From: Myxococcales bacterium
Lineage (GTDB): Bacteria; Myxococcota_A; Polyangia; Polyangiales; Houyiibacteriaceae
NCBI GenBank assembly: GCA_029862185.1
Contig: JAOTXX010000010.1
Location: 1-64,000, forward strand
Reading direction: 5' to 3'
DNA: 64,000 bases
Positions 1-10,273 of this stretch are shown here, piece by piece (position 1 is the first letter of the stretch; each line of letters begins with the position of its first letter). The notes below the pieces were generated by a model. The model was not told where the DNA came from and ran no database searches. It was given only the letters and a program-made list of their open reading frames with translations. A program made the position numbers and the translations under genes.

Positions 1-2
1 AC

Positions 3-410
3 ATTTCGATCGCCGTGGCCGTCGAGGACGGACTAATGACGCCGGTCTTGCGCAATGCGGACCGAAAAGGAGTCGCACAGATCGCCGCCGAAGTTCGCGA
101 CCTGGCCGAGCGCGCGAGAGACAAGAAGCTTCAGCCTGACGACATGAGCAACGGAACCTTTTCGATTTCAAACCTCGGCATGTTCGGCATCGAAGCGTTC
201 ACTGCAGTCATCAATCCACCCGAAGGTGCAATCCTCGCCGTCGGCACGATCCGCCACGAGCCGGTCGTCGAGGACGGCGCCATCGTCCCTGGCCGTCGAA
301 TGCGCTTCACGATGAGTTGCGACCATCGACTCATCGACGGCGCCACCGGCGCAAAGTTCATGGCGGCGTTCAAGCGGGTCGTAGAATCCCCACTCAACAT
401 GCTGCTCTGA
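3..410 (+). CDS. Dihydrolipoamide acyltransferase (2-oxo acid dehydrogenase E2), C-terminal catalytic part, truncated by window start
   Basis: Translation ISIAVAVEDGLMTPVLRNAD...SISNLGMFGIEAFTAVINPPEGAILAVG...DHRLIDGATGAKFM: E2 catalytic domain with DHRxxDG active-site motif. Confidence 0.93.
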   Translation: MSIAVAVEDGLMTPVLRNADRKGVAQIAAEVRDLAERARDKKLQPDDMSNGTFSISNLGMFGIEAFTAVINPPEGAILAVGTIRHEPVVEDGAIVPGRRMRFTMSCDHRLIDGATGAKFMAAFKRVVESPLNMLL

Positions 411-887
411 GCCGCGGTCTGTGAAGCGCGGGGCGTTGCGCCGGGCTTGGCCCATCGGGCTTGCGCTGTCGCGGGTGTGGTGGGGGGTGGTTGCGGGAAT
501 TGGGAGCTGGTCAGTCTTTGTTACACCGCCCGCCCACCCCCACCCGTAATCCTCCCTGGCGCGGCAGGTGCTTCGCACTGCCTTGCCGGCGCGTTCACGC
601 CGGGCTTCGCCCTTTGGGCTCGCGCTGCCGCCTGCGGTCTTATTGGGGGGGTGCTTTGGCGCCGCCCTTTTGCACAACCTGGATATGAATCGAGGGGCGC
701 GGAAAAAAGCGCGATGTGGGGGTTCGGCGGCGTGTGAGTGACAATCCGCAAGACAGCAGCCACCACGGATTGGCGCGAGCTCCGAGGGGCGCCTTGCGTG
801 GCCTCAGGCCTCAAGTCCTTCCGGCCACCTTTGCAAGGCGCCCCGTCCGCAGAACTCCCGCGTCGTGCTTTTTTCCTCGCCCCGCTT

Positions 888-2330
888 CTAGCACGACCCG
901 TGGAAGCGCTTCGCGTCTGCGGGGAAGATCTTGCCGGGGTTCAGGATGTGTTTCGGGTCGAACACGTCTTTGATTTTCTCCTGCAGCGCGATCAGCGCAG
1001 GAGATTGCTCCATGGACAGATACGGAGCCTTCAAGACGCCGATTCCGTGCTCGCCGCTCAGGGTGCCGCGCAGCTCGATCACGCGCTGAAAAAGCGCCTT
1101 GATGGCGGCGTCCACGTGGAGCTTCTGGTCGGGCTCGTTCCACAAGAAGTTCACATGAAGGTTGCCATCACCCGCATGGCCGTAGGTCGGGACCACGAGC
1201 TCGTGCTGATCGGCGAGCTCTGCGCAGTAGCCGAGTAGCTCGGCCATCTTGGTGCGCGGCACCACGACGTCCTCGGAGAGTTTGTTCTTTGCGTGTCGCT
1301 TCAAGCTGTGGCTGAGCTCGCGACGCGACGCCCAAAGACGCTCCCGCTCGCCGCTGTGCTGCGCCACCAACACTTCCAGCGCATCGAGGTCGAACAGGAT
1401 GTTGCCCGTTCGTTCGAGCTCTGCCTCGAGACTCGCCTCTTCGCCATCGAGCTCGATCAAGAGCATGGCCTTCGTCTCGTTTGGAATCGTCAGCCCGGCT
1501 TCCGGACGGACGATGCGAATCGCTTCCTGGTCGAGAAGCTCGATGCATGACGGGAGCTGCCCCTGCGCAACCAGCGCCGATACGACGGGCGCCACCTCTT
1601 CCAAGCTCGAGAAACAGGCTAGCGCCGTCACCGTCGCTTCGGGTTTCGGGATCAATCGCAGGGTCGCCTCGGTCACGATCCCGAGGGTGCCCTCGCTGCC
1701 GACCATCAGCGACGTCAGGTCATAGCCGGTCACGCCCTTTTTGGTCTCCCGCCCGAGCTTGAGAATCGTCCCGTCCGCCATGACCACGTCCATGCCCATG
1801 ACGTACTCCCGGGTCACGCCATACTTGAACGCGCGCGGGCCCCCGGCGTTGGCAGCGAGGTTCCCACCGATGACGCAGGAGTCCCGCGAATTCGGGTCTG
1901 GAGGATAGAAGAGCTGCTCCTCTTCGGTGGCCCGCTTGAGGTCGCCGGTGATCACCCCGGGCTGCACCGTCGTGGTGAGCTCGACTTTGTCGATGCCTTC
2001 GATCGCGTTCATCCTTTCGAACGCCAGGACGATGCCGCCGGGCACGGGCACCGCACCGCCGACGCGGCCCGTTCCACCGCCCCTCGGAGTGACCGGAATC
2101 TCGTGCTCGTATGCGGCCTTCATGACCGCCGAGACCTCGGCCGTGCTCGAAGCGCGGACCACCGCCTCCGGCAAGCAAGGTTCGACCTCGCTTTCGTCCT
2201 GCGCGTAGCCCTCGAGCAAGCTCGGGTCGCGAATGACGGCGCCGCTCCCGCAAGCGCGCTCGATCGCGATCAAAGCGCTATCCAGTGACGCCATACCTTG
2301 AGCCTTGGGGCGGTAGTCGTGGACGGTCAA
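888..2330 (-). CDS. glcD: FAD-linked oxidase, glycolate oxidase subunit GlcD / D-lactate dehydrogenase type
   Basis: 480 aa; FAD_binding_4 motifs (VTPRGGGTGRVGGAVP, DPNSRDSCVIGGNLAANAGGPRAFKYG) and C-terminal GEHGIGVLKAPYL. Confidence 0.92.
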   Translation of the reverse strand: MTVHDYRPKAQGMASLDSALIAIERACGSGAVIRDPSLLEGYAQDESEVEPCLPEAVVRASSTAEVSAVMKAAYEHEIPVTPRGGGTGRVGGAVPVPGGIVLAFERMNAIEGIDKVELTTTVQPGVITGDLKRATEEEQLFYPPDPNSRDSCVIGGNLAANAGGPRAFKYGVTREYVMGMDVVMADGTILKLGRETKKGVTGYDLTSLMVGSEGTLGIVTEATLRLIPKPEATVTALACFSSLEEVAPVVSALVAQGQLPSCIELLDQEAIRIVRPEAGLTIPNETKAMLLIELDGEEASLEAELERTGNILFDLDALEVLVAQHSGERERLWASRRELSHSLKRHAKNKLSEDVVVPRTKMAELLGYCAELADQHELVVPTYGHAGDGNLHVNFLWNEPDQKLHVDAAIKALFQRVIELRGTLSGEHGIGVLKAPYLSMEQSPALIALQEKIKDVFDPKHILNPGKIFPADAKRFHGSC

Positions 2331-2418
2331 GGTCCCGCGGCGCTGGGGATGCGACGTCGAGTCGAACGCGCTACGCTCCGCACTACCACGGGCGCGGATT
2401 GCTGCGTCCCCTCAGACC

Positions 2419-3426
2419 ATGCGATTCTTTGCTTACTTCCTGCTGACCGCTGCGGTCGCGGCCGGCTGTGGCGAGACGGCCGCCTCGACGTCTCCCGACG
2501 ATGCGGGCAACGATGGCTCCGTCGATCCGGATGGAGGCTTCGGTTTCCCCGAGGGCGGTGTCGATGGTGGCAACCAAGATGGCGGCGTCGATGGCGGTGT
2601 CGATGGTGGAGTGGACGGCGGTGTCGATGGTGGCGAGCCCGATGGTGGCGGCTCCTGGTGTACAACCAGCGCACTTTGTCCGTCCTGCCCCGACCCAGAC
2701 GCCCTCTGCGATGCAGAAAACCCGTGCCCCACCGGTGAGGTTTGCCTTCTCACGGGCTGCGAAGACCTCTCGCGCTGCTTCGTCGCAGGCGGTGGCGCCT
2801 GCCAAGACGACGCGGACTGCGGCAACCCGGCTTATACCTGCGACCAGACCATCAACCGCTGTCTTCGCGTCGTTTCCGGTTGCGATGATTCGAACGACTG
2901 CGTGGCGGGCTTCGCTTGCGAAGATGGCGCCTGTGCCGACCGTCGCGTTCCCTGCGTGTCAGGCGCCGACTGCCCGCACGGCTTCACCTGTTTTTTCGCC
3001 GCCGCCGACCAACGTTTTTGTCGTCGCATCACCCGTCCCTGCGATGACGACATCGACTGCCTCACCCTCGGCGTTCCCTGTGGTGACCCGGACGGCGACG
3101 GAGCGCAGGAATGCATGCCTTCACTCATGCCCAACGAGCCGGATCCCGTCTCCTGCGACACGCTGCAATGCACCGAGGACATTGCGCCCGTCTGCGAATC
3201 GAGCGTCGAAGGGACGGTCGCAGCCTGCGGCCGGTTTGGCCCCTGTGCGGTAGCCGACGATTGCGCACTGGGTTTCGACTGCGCGGACCTTTGGGGTGAC
3301 GGTCGCAAGGAGTGCGTTCTACCCGGCGGTTCCTGTGTAGATTCGCGCGACTGTGCATCTCAGCAGGTGTGCGGATCTGCCCGTCCCGAGGCTGCACCGA
3401 TGTGCATTGGCGGGGCCGCGATGTAG
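2419..3426 (+). CDS. Cys-rich secreted lipoprotein with N-terminal Gly/Asp repeat
   Basis: Lipobox-like LTAAVAAGC, GGVDGGVDGGVDGG repeat, many spaced Cys; function unknown. Confidence 0.75.
   Translation: MRFFAYFLLTAAVAAGCGETAASTSPDDAGNDGSVDPDGGFGFPEGGVDGGNQDGGVDGGVDGGVDGGVDGGEPDGGGSWCTTSALCPSCPDPDALCDAENPCPTGEVCLLTGCEDLSRCFVAGGGACQDDADCGNPAYTCDQTINRCLRVVSGCDDSNDCVAGFACEDGACADRRVPCVSGADCPHGFTCFFAAADQRFCRRITRPCDDDIDCLTLGVPCGDPDGDGAQECMPSLMPNEPDPVSCDTLQCTEDIAPVCESSVEGTVAACGRFGPCAVADDCALGFDCADLWGDGRKECVLPGGSCVDSRDCASQQVCGSARPEAAPMCIGGAAM
2560..2652 (+). repeat. Imperfect tandem GGCGGTGTCGATGGTGG-type coding repeat
   Basis: Direct reading of repeated ggcggtgtcgatggtgg / ggcggcgtcgatgg units. 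Confidence 0.8.
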
Positions 3427-3487
3427 CCCTTACACAAGACGGCGATATGCGGTAATGTGGTTCCCCCTGATTGTAAGCAATTTCACA

Positions 3488-5911
3488 ATGATATCTCTCC
3501 AACGAACCGCCCGGATTTGGACATGTTGCGCGATGCTGATCTCGGTCGCGGCCTGCGGCGAGAGCAAAGCCGCCGTCGACAGCGAGAACGCGGTGATCGA
3601 TCCGCCGGCGCAGTGTTCTTCGGGCCGTCCCGACTGCTGGATCAGCGAGGATTTCCCCGTGGCCGGCGATTTGAACGAAGACAACTCCGCCGGAGTTCGT
3701 TACTCGGTCGGAACGCGCTCCCTGGTCATCGATCGCATTTCCGCTCTGCCTGACGGCGATGGAGATGGGGTCCCGGACGACGCCGACGATTGCCCCGGCA
3801 CCCCTGACTGGATCAGCTGCGACGGCGATCCCACAAACGACGGACTTTACCAGACGGTTTTCTATGACTCCACGGGGGCCGACGAGGTGGTTCGGATCTC
3901 GACGGTCGACGTCGTTGCCGACATCCCCGAAGTCGACATCTACTTCTTGATCGACGCGACGCCCACGCTTGCCGAGGAGATCACCGTTCTTCAGGCCGAG
4001 ATCCTCAACGTCATCAGCGACATCCGGTTGAGCTTCCCCGATGCGCAGTTCGGCCTTGGTTTGTATCGGGAGTACCCACTGGCTCCCCTTGCAGCGGCGC
4101 ACAGCCAAGCGCCCTACCACCACATTCTCGACTTCACCGACGACGAGGTGCTCGTGCAGACCGCGGTCAGCACGCTCAACACCGTGCAAAACGCGACGAG
4201 CGCATCGGCCGCCACGCAAGCACTCTATTCGGTCGCTTCGGGGCTCGGTCTCGGTGACACGGTGCCCAATCGCGGCGCCTGCCCCAACGCGCCGGACGCC
4301 GACATCGGTTATCCCTGCTTTCGTGATGGCGCCTTGCACGTAGTCATGAACATCACCGATGCCGAGGTCCACAACGGGCCGAACCCCGCCGGCGCGGTGT
4401 ACGGCGACCCGCCGTTTGCGCCGGGCGTCGGTGCAGGGGTCGACACCATCCCGCCGGTCGAGATGTTTCCCCAGCTGTTTGCCGCCGATACGGCCGCCCT
4501 TGCCTTGGATCTCGGCGATCTTTCGGGCCGATCGCTGACCTTGATGGGCATGAGCACCCTGCTCAGCAACCAGGTCAACACGGCGGTTGCTCTCGGCTGC
4601 GACACGATGTCCGGGATGCCGCCCGGCGCCGACATGGATGGCAAAGACGTCGTCCTCGCGTTGCGATTCGACTCCCTGGTGCTCGATGCAAGCGTGTTTG
4701 CGAACAATACCCACTGGCCCGGCGCGAACGTCGCGCTGTTTGAAGATGCGCTGCTCGACCCGGCCACGGCAGTCACCTGCGATGGCGGCACGGTCGGTGT
4801 CGGGAGCTGGGGCGCGATCAACTGGGCCCCAACGACTTCTCAGCAGTACTACCTCGTCGCCGATGGAATCATTCCAGCTGCCGACCCGGGCCTCATGCCC
4901 GAAGGGGCCTTCAGCATTTCAATCGTTCACTCCGGCGATCCGGCCAACAACCCCGCCTGGCTCACCTCGGACGCGCCGGTCGCTTGGAGCGGCGTCGAGG
5001 CTGCGCTCCTCTCGAGCAACATCCGGGTGGCGAGCGTCGTGACCCTGAGAGACGCGATGAGCATGAGCAGCGATGGCGCGGCCGACGCGCAGGAGATCGC
5101 ACTCGCAACGGACGCGCGGACTAGATTCGGCAGTCCCTGGCTCACCGAGCTTTCGTCGTCCACCGGCGAAGGCCTCGACGCCGCGATCAGCAACACCATC
5201 GACCTCGCAAGAAACCTCTCGGTCTATGACATCTCGATGGTCGAGCTGGACAATGCCGCGACCGGCGTCGACGAAAGAGACTTCATCGCGCAGATCCGTC
5301 ACGACGATTGCGCCGAAGGACAAGCCGTCGACTGCGGGTTTGGAACGGGGAATGAATGCCGCGGCTGTGAGCTTGGCGCCGCGTTGCAGTACGAGGTCAT
5401 CTTCGCAAACGGAACGATGTCGCCGACTGGCGCGTCTCAGGTCTTCGACTTCGAGATCGTCGTCTGGGCCGATGACGTGTTGGAGGTCGAGCGGATTCCG
5501 GTTCGGGTCATGATCCCCGACGCCGTCTCTCATGAATTCGACGATACCCCGGCCTCGGCCTTCTATCGTAACGAGTACGACAGTACTCTGCGTTGCATCG
5601 CGCTGGAGGCTCCCAAGTGGGGCGCCCTGACCTGGGAAGGCACCACACCGTCAGACTCGAGCATCGAGTTCCAAATCCGGACTGCGCCTGCCCTCGAAGA
5701 CCTGCCAACCACGATTCCTGTCATCCTCCCCGTCACCGGTGGTGCCGCCGGAGGCACGTTCGACATCCGAGAAGAGCTCATCGCAGCGGGTCAGACCGTT
5801 GGATTGCCCTACATCCAGATCACGGCGGTTCTCAATCCGGGGAGCGGAGCGCCGACGACGCCGACTCTGGATGGTTGGACCTTCGAGTTCGTCTGCGAAG
5901 CTGCGCAATGA
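3488..5911 (+). CDS. Lipoprotein with vWA-like domain and Asp-rich Ca-binding (thrombospondin type 3-like) segment
   Basis: Start set at MISLQRTARIWTCCAMLISVAACGES (lipobox); DGDGDGVPDDADDCPGTP; VDIYFLIDATPTLAEEI... vWA-like. Confidence 0.7.
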   Translation: MISLQRTARIWTCCAMLISVAACGESKAAVDSENAVIDPPAQCSSGRPDCWISEDFPVAGDLNEDNSAGVRYSVGTRSLVIDRISALPDGDGDGVPDDADDCPGTPDWISCDGDPTNDGLYQTVFYDSTGADEVVRISTVDVVADIPEVDIYFLIDATPTLAEEITVLQAEILNVISDIRLSFPDAQFGLGLYREYPLAPLAAAHSQAPYHHILDFTDDEVLVQTAVSTLNTVQNATSASAATQALYSVASGLGLGDTVPNRGACPNAPDADIGYPCFRDGALHVVMNITDAEVHNGPNPAGAVYGDPPFAPGVGAGVDTIPPVEMFPQLFAADTAALALDLGDLSGRSLTLMGMSTLLSNQVNTAVALGCDTMSGMPPGADMDGKDVVLALRFDSLVLDASVFANNTHWPGANVALFEDALLDPATAVTCDGGTVGVGSWGAINWAPTTSQQYYLVADGIIPAADPGLMPEGAFSISIVHSGDPANNPAWLTSDAPVAWSGVEAALLSSNIRVASVVTLRDAMSMSSDGAADAQEIALATDARTRFGSPWLTELSSSTGEGLDAAISNTIDLARNLSVYDISMVELDNAATGVDERDFIAQIRHDDCAEGQAVDCGFGTGNECRGCELGAALQYEVIFANGTMSPTGASQVFDFEIVVWADDVLEVERIPVRVMIPDAVSHEFDDTPASAFYRNEYDSTLRCIALEAPKWGALTWEGTTPSDSSIEFQIRTAPALEDLPTTIPVILPVTGGAAGGTFDIREELIAAGQTVGLPYIQITAVLNPGSGAPTTPTLDGWTFEFVCEAAQ

Positions 5912-5938
5912 TCTGAGCCCTGCTAGCATCGGACCGGC

Positions 5939-6892
5939 GTGGCTGAAGCAGGGCGAAACCTGGGCCTTGCTGCCTGGGTCTGGGTGCTGATCGCCGCTCT
6001 CGCGGTGTTCGAGCTCGTGGCGCATCCGATGATCCGCGAGGCGACTCCGAGCGACGAGTCGTGGAATGCGGCCGCTGCCTTCGTTCGCGCGCAGTACCAG
6101 CCCTCGGACCGTATCGTCGGGGCGCCAGCCTGGTTAGACCCCATCGTTCGCAACCGCCTCGGCGATCTTCTTTCATTGCGCATGGCGGCTCCCCCGGACG
6201 CCGCCGGCATCGATCGCCTCTGGGAGCTGAGCATTCGGGGCGCGGGCAGCCGCGATGAGCCCCCTGCGCTCGAGGAGGAGTTCGATGGTGTTCACGTCAG
6301 AATGTGGTCGTTGCCGGGCGACGCGTTGATCTACGACTTCGTGGAAGAGATTTCGGGGGCCAAGGTGGAGCTCGTCGTCGCAGATCGTTCCAAGGCCTGC
6401 CCCTGGGTGGCGGCGCGCCAAGCGCCCGGCGGCCTCGAGCGAGGGCCGATGACGCCCCGCGAGCGCTTCGTCTGCGATCCGCGCCGTCCTTGGCTCTGGG
6501 TTGGTGCGACCGTTGTTGCCGACCTCGAGCTGCAACCGAGGCGTTGCATCTGGCAGCACCCCGCCGGTCCCGATCCCGTCCGCGCGATCTTCACCGACGT
6601 GCCTTTGGGCGACCGTCTTCTGATCCGTGGAGCAATCGACTACCAGACGGAACGTCGAAGGGCCCACTCTCCGGTGACGCTGCGCGTCTGGATCAACGAT
6701 CAATTGGCAGCGGAGCTCGTCCACGAGGACGGCGACGGCTGGTCAGGCCTCGAGATCGACACCGCCGAGCTCCCCCGCGAGCCCGCCATCGTTCGCTTCG
6801 AAACCACAGCCGATGATCCTGACTCCCGTCTCTTCTGCTGGTCCGCATCGAGCGTGAGAAGTCGACGTTCCGAGGGAGGCAGCGATGAATGA
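5939..6892 (+). CDS. Hypothetical membrane-anchored protein, GTG start, overlapping downstream GT39 gene
   Basis: Single N-terminal TM (LAAWVWVLIAALAVFELV); overlaps the next ORF by 8 nt. Confidence 0.6.
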   Translation: MAEAGRNLGLAAWVWVLIAALAVFELVAHPMIREATPSDESWNAAAAFVRAQYQPSDRIVGAPAWLDPIVRNRLGDLLSLRMAAPPDAAGIDRLWELSIRGAGSRDEPPALEEEFDGVHVRMWSLPGDALIYDFVEEISGAKVELVVADRSKACPWVAARQAPGGLERGPMTPRERFVCDPRRPWLWVGATVVADLELQPRRCIWQHPAGPDPVRAIFTDVPLGDRLLIRGAIDYQTERRRAHSPVTLRVWINDQLAAELVHEDGDGWSGLEIDTAELPREPAIVRFETTADDPDSRLFCWSASSVRSRRSEGGSDE

Positions 6893-8519
6893 CGCCAGGG
6901 CCTTGAACGGCCGCGATCATCTCATCGGGGCGGCCTTGTGCATCGGCTACCTGCTGCTTCTGTTCGGTACGGCATCGGACTTGGCGATGTCTCGCGACGA
7001 GAGCTTTTACGTTCACGCCGCGAAAAACGCTGCCAACTGGATCAGCCAACTCTTCGCCGATCCTTCATCGGCGCTCAAACAGGACAGCATCGACAGAGCG
7101 TGGCGGTACAACTGGGAGCACCCGGCCTGGATGAAGCTGAGCTTTGCTTGGAGTTGGTTGGCACAGAAGCATCTGGACCTGTTTCCGAACGAGTCGCTAG
7201 CGTTCCGCTTTCCAGGCATGCTCACCGCAGCGCTCCTGCTTTGGCTGATCTATGCCTGGGGCGCTTCGGTCATGCGCCGCGAGGGCGCGCTCTTCGCGGC
7301 GCTGGCGTTCGCCTCGATGCCGAGGGTCTTCTACCACAGCCATCTCGCCTGCTTCGACATTCCCATCGCGTTTTTCGTCACGCTCACCGCCTACGCGTAT
7401 TGGCGCTCCCTGGCCGACCGGCGTTGGGTTCCCTGGCTGGGCCTGATTTTCGGCCTGGCGCTCGCCACCAAGCACAACAGTTGGATCCTGCCTGGGATCT
7501 TCCTGATTCATTTTCTCTGGCTTCGTCGCGACCAAGCGCGTTCCGGGCAAAGCGAGCGAGCGTCGATCGCTTGGCTGCCGTCGATGTTGCTCCTTGGTCC
7601 GCTCGTGCTGATCGGAACCTGGCCGTGGCTCTGGCACGACACCGGCCGCCGCTTGCTCGCCTATGCGAGCTTCCACCTGCGACACGTTCATTACACCTAC
7701 GAGTATCTGGGCATCAACTACTTCGAGCCGCCGCTGCCCATCTCGGTGCCGTTCGTCATGACGCTCTTGACGGTGTCTCTCACTGTGCTCGCCCTTTGCC
7801 TGCTCGGCCTCTACGACCGGCGGGCTGAGCTTCGTCCTCCATGGCTGACAAAGCCACGCACTCGCAACGATCGCAGGACGGAGGTACTTTGGTTCGGCTG
7901 CTTGCTTGCGCCTCTTTTCGTGATCGCGCTCCCGAGCACACCGATCTTCGGCGGCACCAAGCACTGGATCACTTCTTATCCGTTCTTGGCGCTGTTCGCG
8001 GGCTTGGGCCTCGTTGCCCTGGTCGAGAGAGCCGAGGTTTCATCTTGGATGGGCCGACGCTGGCCGACCTGGGCCTTTGCGGCGCTCTGCCTTCTGCCCG
8101 CGGCGCTCCAAACCGCGCACAGCCATCCGTTTGGCTTGTCGCACTACACGCCGCTTGCCGGTGGTGTGCCCGGCGCGGCCGACTTGGGCATGAATCGCCA
8201 ATTCTGGGGCTTCACCAGTGGCAGCCTCGTAGATTGGATTGCCGAGAGGCTACCCGACGGCGGCTCGGTGTGGACTTGCGACACCACCCACGGGTCCTGG
8301 GCCATGATGCAGCGAGACGGTCTCATACCGTCGAACATCCGCGCGGAGGCATCGATGAGCGCGGCCGATTTGGTGCTCGTCCACCACGAAGCCCATTTCG
8401 CAGAGGTCGACTATCAGGCCTGGGTTGCTTTTGGGAGCGTGCAACCGGTCTACGTTCTGCAATACGACGGTGTTCCCATCATCTCGGTGTACGAAAATCC
8501 GGCGAGACCCGAGCGCTAG
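6885..8519 (+). CDS. Glycosyltransferase family 39-like integral membrane protein
   Basis: 544 aa; MSRDESFYVHAA N-terminal acidic motif, multiple TM segments, LATKHNSWILPGIFLIH. Confidence 0.8.
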   Translation: MNDARALNGRDHLIGAALCIGYLLLLFGTASDLAMSRDESFYVHAAKNAANWISQLFADPSSALKQDSIDRAWRYNWEHPAWMKLSFAWSWLAQKHLDLFPNESLAFRFPGMLTAALLLWLIYAWGASVMRREGALFAALAFASMPRVFYHSHLACFDIPIAFFVTLTAYAYWRSLADRRWVPWLGLIFGLALATKHNSWILPGIFLIHFLWLRRDQARSGQSERASIAWLPSMLLLGPLVLIGTWPWLWHDTGRRLLAYASFHLRHVHYTYEYLGINYFEPPLPISVPFVMTLLTVSLTVLALCLLGLYDRRAELRPPWLTKPRTRNDRRTEVLWFGCLLAPLFVIALPSTPIFGGTKHWITSYPFLALFAGLGLVALVERAEVSSWMGRRWPTWAFAALCLLPAALQTAHSHPFGLSHYTPLAGGVPGAADLGMNRQFWGFTSGSLVDWIAERLPDGGSVWTCDTTHGSWAMMQRDGLIPSNIRAEASMSAADLVLVHHEAHFAEVDYQAWVAFGSVQPVYVLQYDGVPIISVYENPARPER

Positions 8520-9295
8520 GCCGAGCGCTGGCTGGCCTTGTCGATGCCCGCGCGTGCCTTGTTCATCAGAACGATGAGGCTCTCCACGATGCCGATGATC
8601 ACGTAGGCGGCAAGCAGCCAAACCAGGGCCATCGAAGGGTGTACCTGCAATGCTATCCATACGGTCACGCCTAGCGCGACCGAGATGAACAGCACCGTGC
8701 GCAGGTTGAGACGCAAGTCCTTGAAAGAGCGAAACGGCATCGCACTCACCATGAAGATCGAGAGCGCCAGCACGAGTGACGAAATCAGAAAGGGCGTAAA
8801 CGGCAGCTTCCCGGTGAGGTGGTTGGCGACCACGATCGAGATCAAAATTCCGGCCGCCGCGGGGATCGGCAGGCCCTGGGTGTATTTGCCAGGACGCTCC
8901 GACTGCCCGTCATCGCTGGTCGAGGTGACGTTGAAGCGCGCGAGCCGGACGGCGCCGGCTGCGACGTAGAGGAAACCGATGAACATCCCGCCCGTGCCGA
9001 GCTCGTAGAGCGACCAATGAAACACGAGGATTGCGGGCGCGACGCCAAACGAGATCACGTCCGCAAGGGAGTCGAGCTGAACGCCGATGGCGGACTGGGT
9101 CTTGGTCAAGCGCGCGACCCGGCCGTCGATCCCGTCGAAAAAGAGCGCGAAGACGATGAGGAGCGCCGCACGATAGAAATCATCGGAAGTCGGCTGGTCC
9201 GAGAGGATCAAGATGGCGTTGTAACCGCAGAGCACACTGGAAAGTGTGAAGAGGTTCGGGAGGATGAAGAGGCTCTTCTTGAGGTCGACTTTCAC
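8516..9295 (-). CDS. pssA: CDP-diacylglycerol--serine O-phosphatidyltransferase
   Basis: CDP-alcohol phosphatidyltransferase motif DGIDGRVARLTKTQSAIGVQLDSLADVISFGVAPA. Confidence 0.92.
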   Translation of the reverse strand: MKVDLKKSLFILPNLFTLSSVLCGYNAILILSDQPTSDDFYRAALLIVFALFFDGIDGRVARLTKTQSAIGVQLDSLADVISFGVAPAILVFHWSLYELGTGGMFIGFLYVAAGAVRLARFNVTSTSDDGQSERPGKYTQGLPIPAAAGILISIVVANHLTGKLPFTPFLISSLVLALSIFMVSAMPFRSFKDLRLNLRTVLFISVALGVTVWIALQVHPSMALVWLLAAYVIIGIVESLIVLMNKARAGIDKASQRSA

Positions 9296-9374
9296 GCCAG
9301 GCTCGACTCCGTTCGCGTAGGCGGGTCCTCCAGGTTACGAGAACGGGAATTTCGTGTCCACTGCGACGGTCGTA

Positions 9375-10157
9375 TCACGGCGAACCCGGGGGTAAAAGGC
9401 CGACCTGAAGCACCGCTAACGAGAAATTTCGCAAGCGCAGCTGCCCGCTCGCTTCGTAGAGCTGGTTCAAGGAATTCGACGCTCGCGCGGGATTCCCCTC
9501 GAGTAGATCGAAAAGGGCAGCTGCCTCCAGGGTACCGAAGCCACCGGCGTCACGAAACGCGAGCAAGGCGTTTTCCCGCTTCTCTAGCGGCTTGCCCCAG
9601 GCATGCAGCGCAAGCCAACCCCAATACGCCTGCTTCTCTATCGGAGCAAAGCTTTCGACGAATGGCCGCCGATGGATGGAATTCCAGCGTGCCTTGTACA
9701 AGACGCGCAGCGTGAGTGGCGGCGCGACCATGACGCCCCTGCGCAGAGCCCCATACTGCTTCAAGACTTCCAGGAAGCCACCGAGGATGCCCTGCTCGTC
9801 TTCGCTCTCCGCCTCGCGGGCGCCGTCGCCAAGCACGCGCATGAGCTCCTCCACGGCATCTGCCCGCATCGCCTCGAACGCAGGCTCTCCGTGCTTCTCG
9901 ATGACGGCTTTCGTTGCACGGTGAATCGCAGCCTGCCTGCGATCGTATTCGCGTCGCGCATAGGGAGGGTTGGCTTCCGATCGACCATGGTCGAGAAAGA
10001 GCGAGCGCAACGCGCGAGCCTCCTCGCTGTCCGGAGCTTCCTTTGAAAGGGTTTCGTCGAGCGCGATCGCGTCCGACACCGCGGCGCGGTCGAGCACCAG
10101 GCTCGGCATCTCCCAGGGATCGACGGGCTGCGGGAGGGCGAGCATGGCGCCCGCCAA
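9375..10157 (-). CDS. Hypothetical protein
   Basis: 260 aa ORF with plausible codon usage; no recognised domain. Confidence 0.55.
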   Translation of the reverse strand: MAGAMLALPQPVDPWEMPSLVLDRAAVSDAIALDETLSKEAPDSEEARALRSLFLDHGRSEANPPYARREYDRRQAAIHRATKAVIEKHGEPAFEAMRADAVEELMRVLGDGAREAESEDEQGILGGFLEVLKQYGALRRGVMVAPPLTLRVLYKARWNSIHRRPFVESFAPIEKQAYWGWLALHAWGKPLEKRENALLAFRDAGGFGTLEAAALFDLLEGNPARASNSLNQLYEASGQLRLRNFSLAVLQVGLLPPGSP

Positions 10158-10273
10158 GCCTGCGGCAACGATCCAGGCGATCAGCTTGAATGAAGACTCG
10201 CTGACCTGACCAGAACCCTAACACGCCCGGCGGAGCTGCCCTCATTTCGGGGCCTGCTAGGCTTTCCTGGCCG

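Noticed and set aside
3125-4714. Long minus-strand ORF (529 aa), and similar long antisense ORFs at 22741-24324, 33116-34768, 47573-48643 and 58014-59159
   Set aside because: Antisense shadows of well-supported genes, typical of high-GC DNA; the composition (His/Arg/Val/Asp-rich) matches mirror frames, not families.
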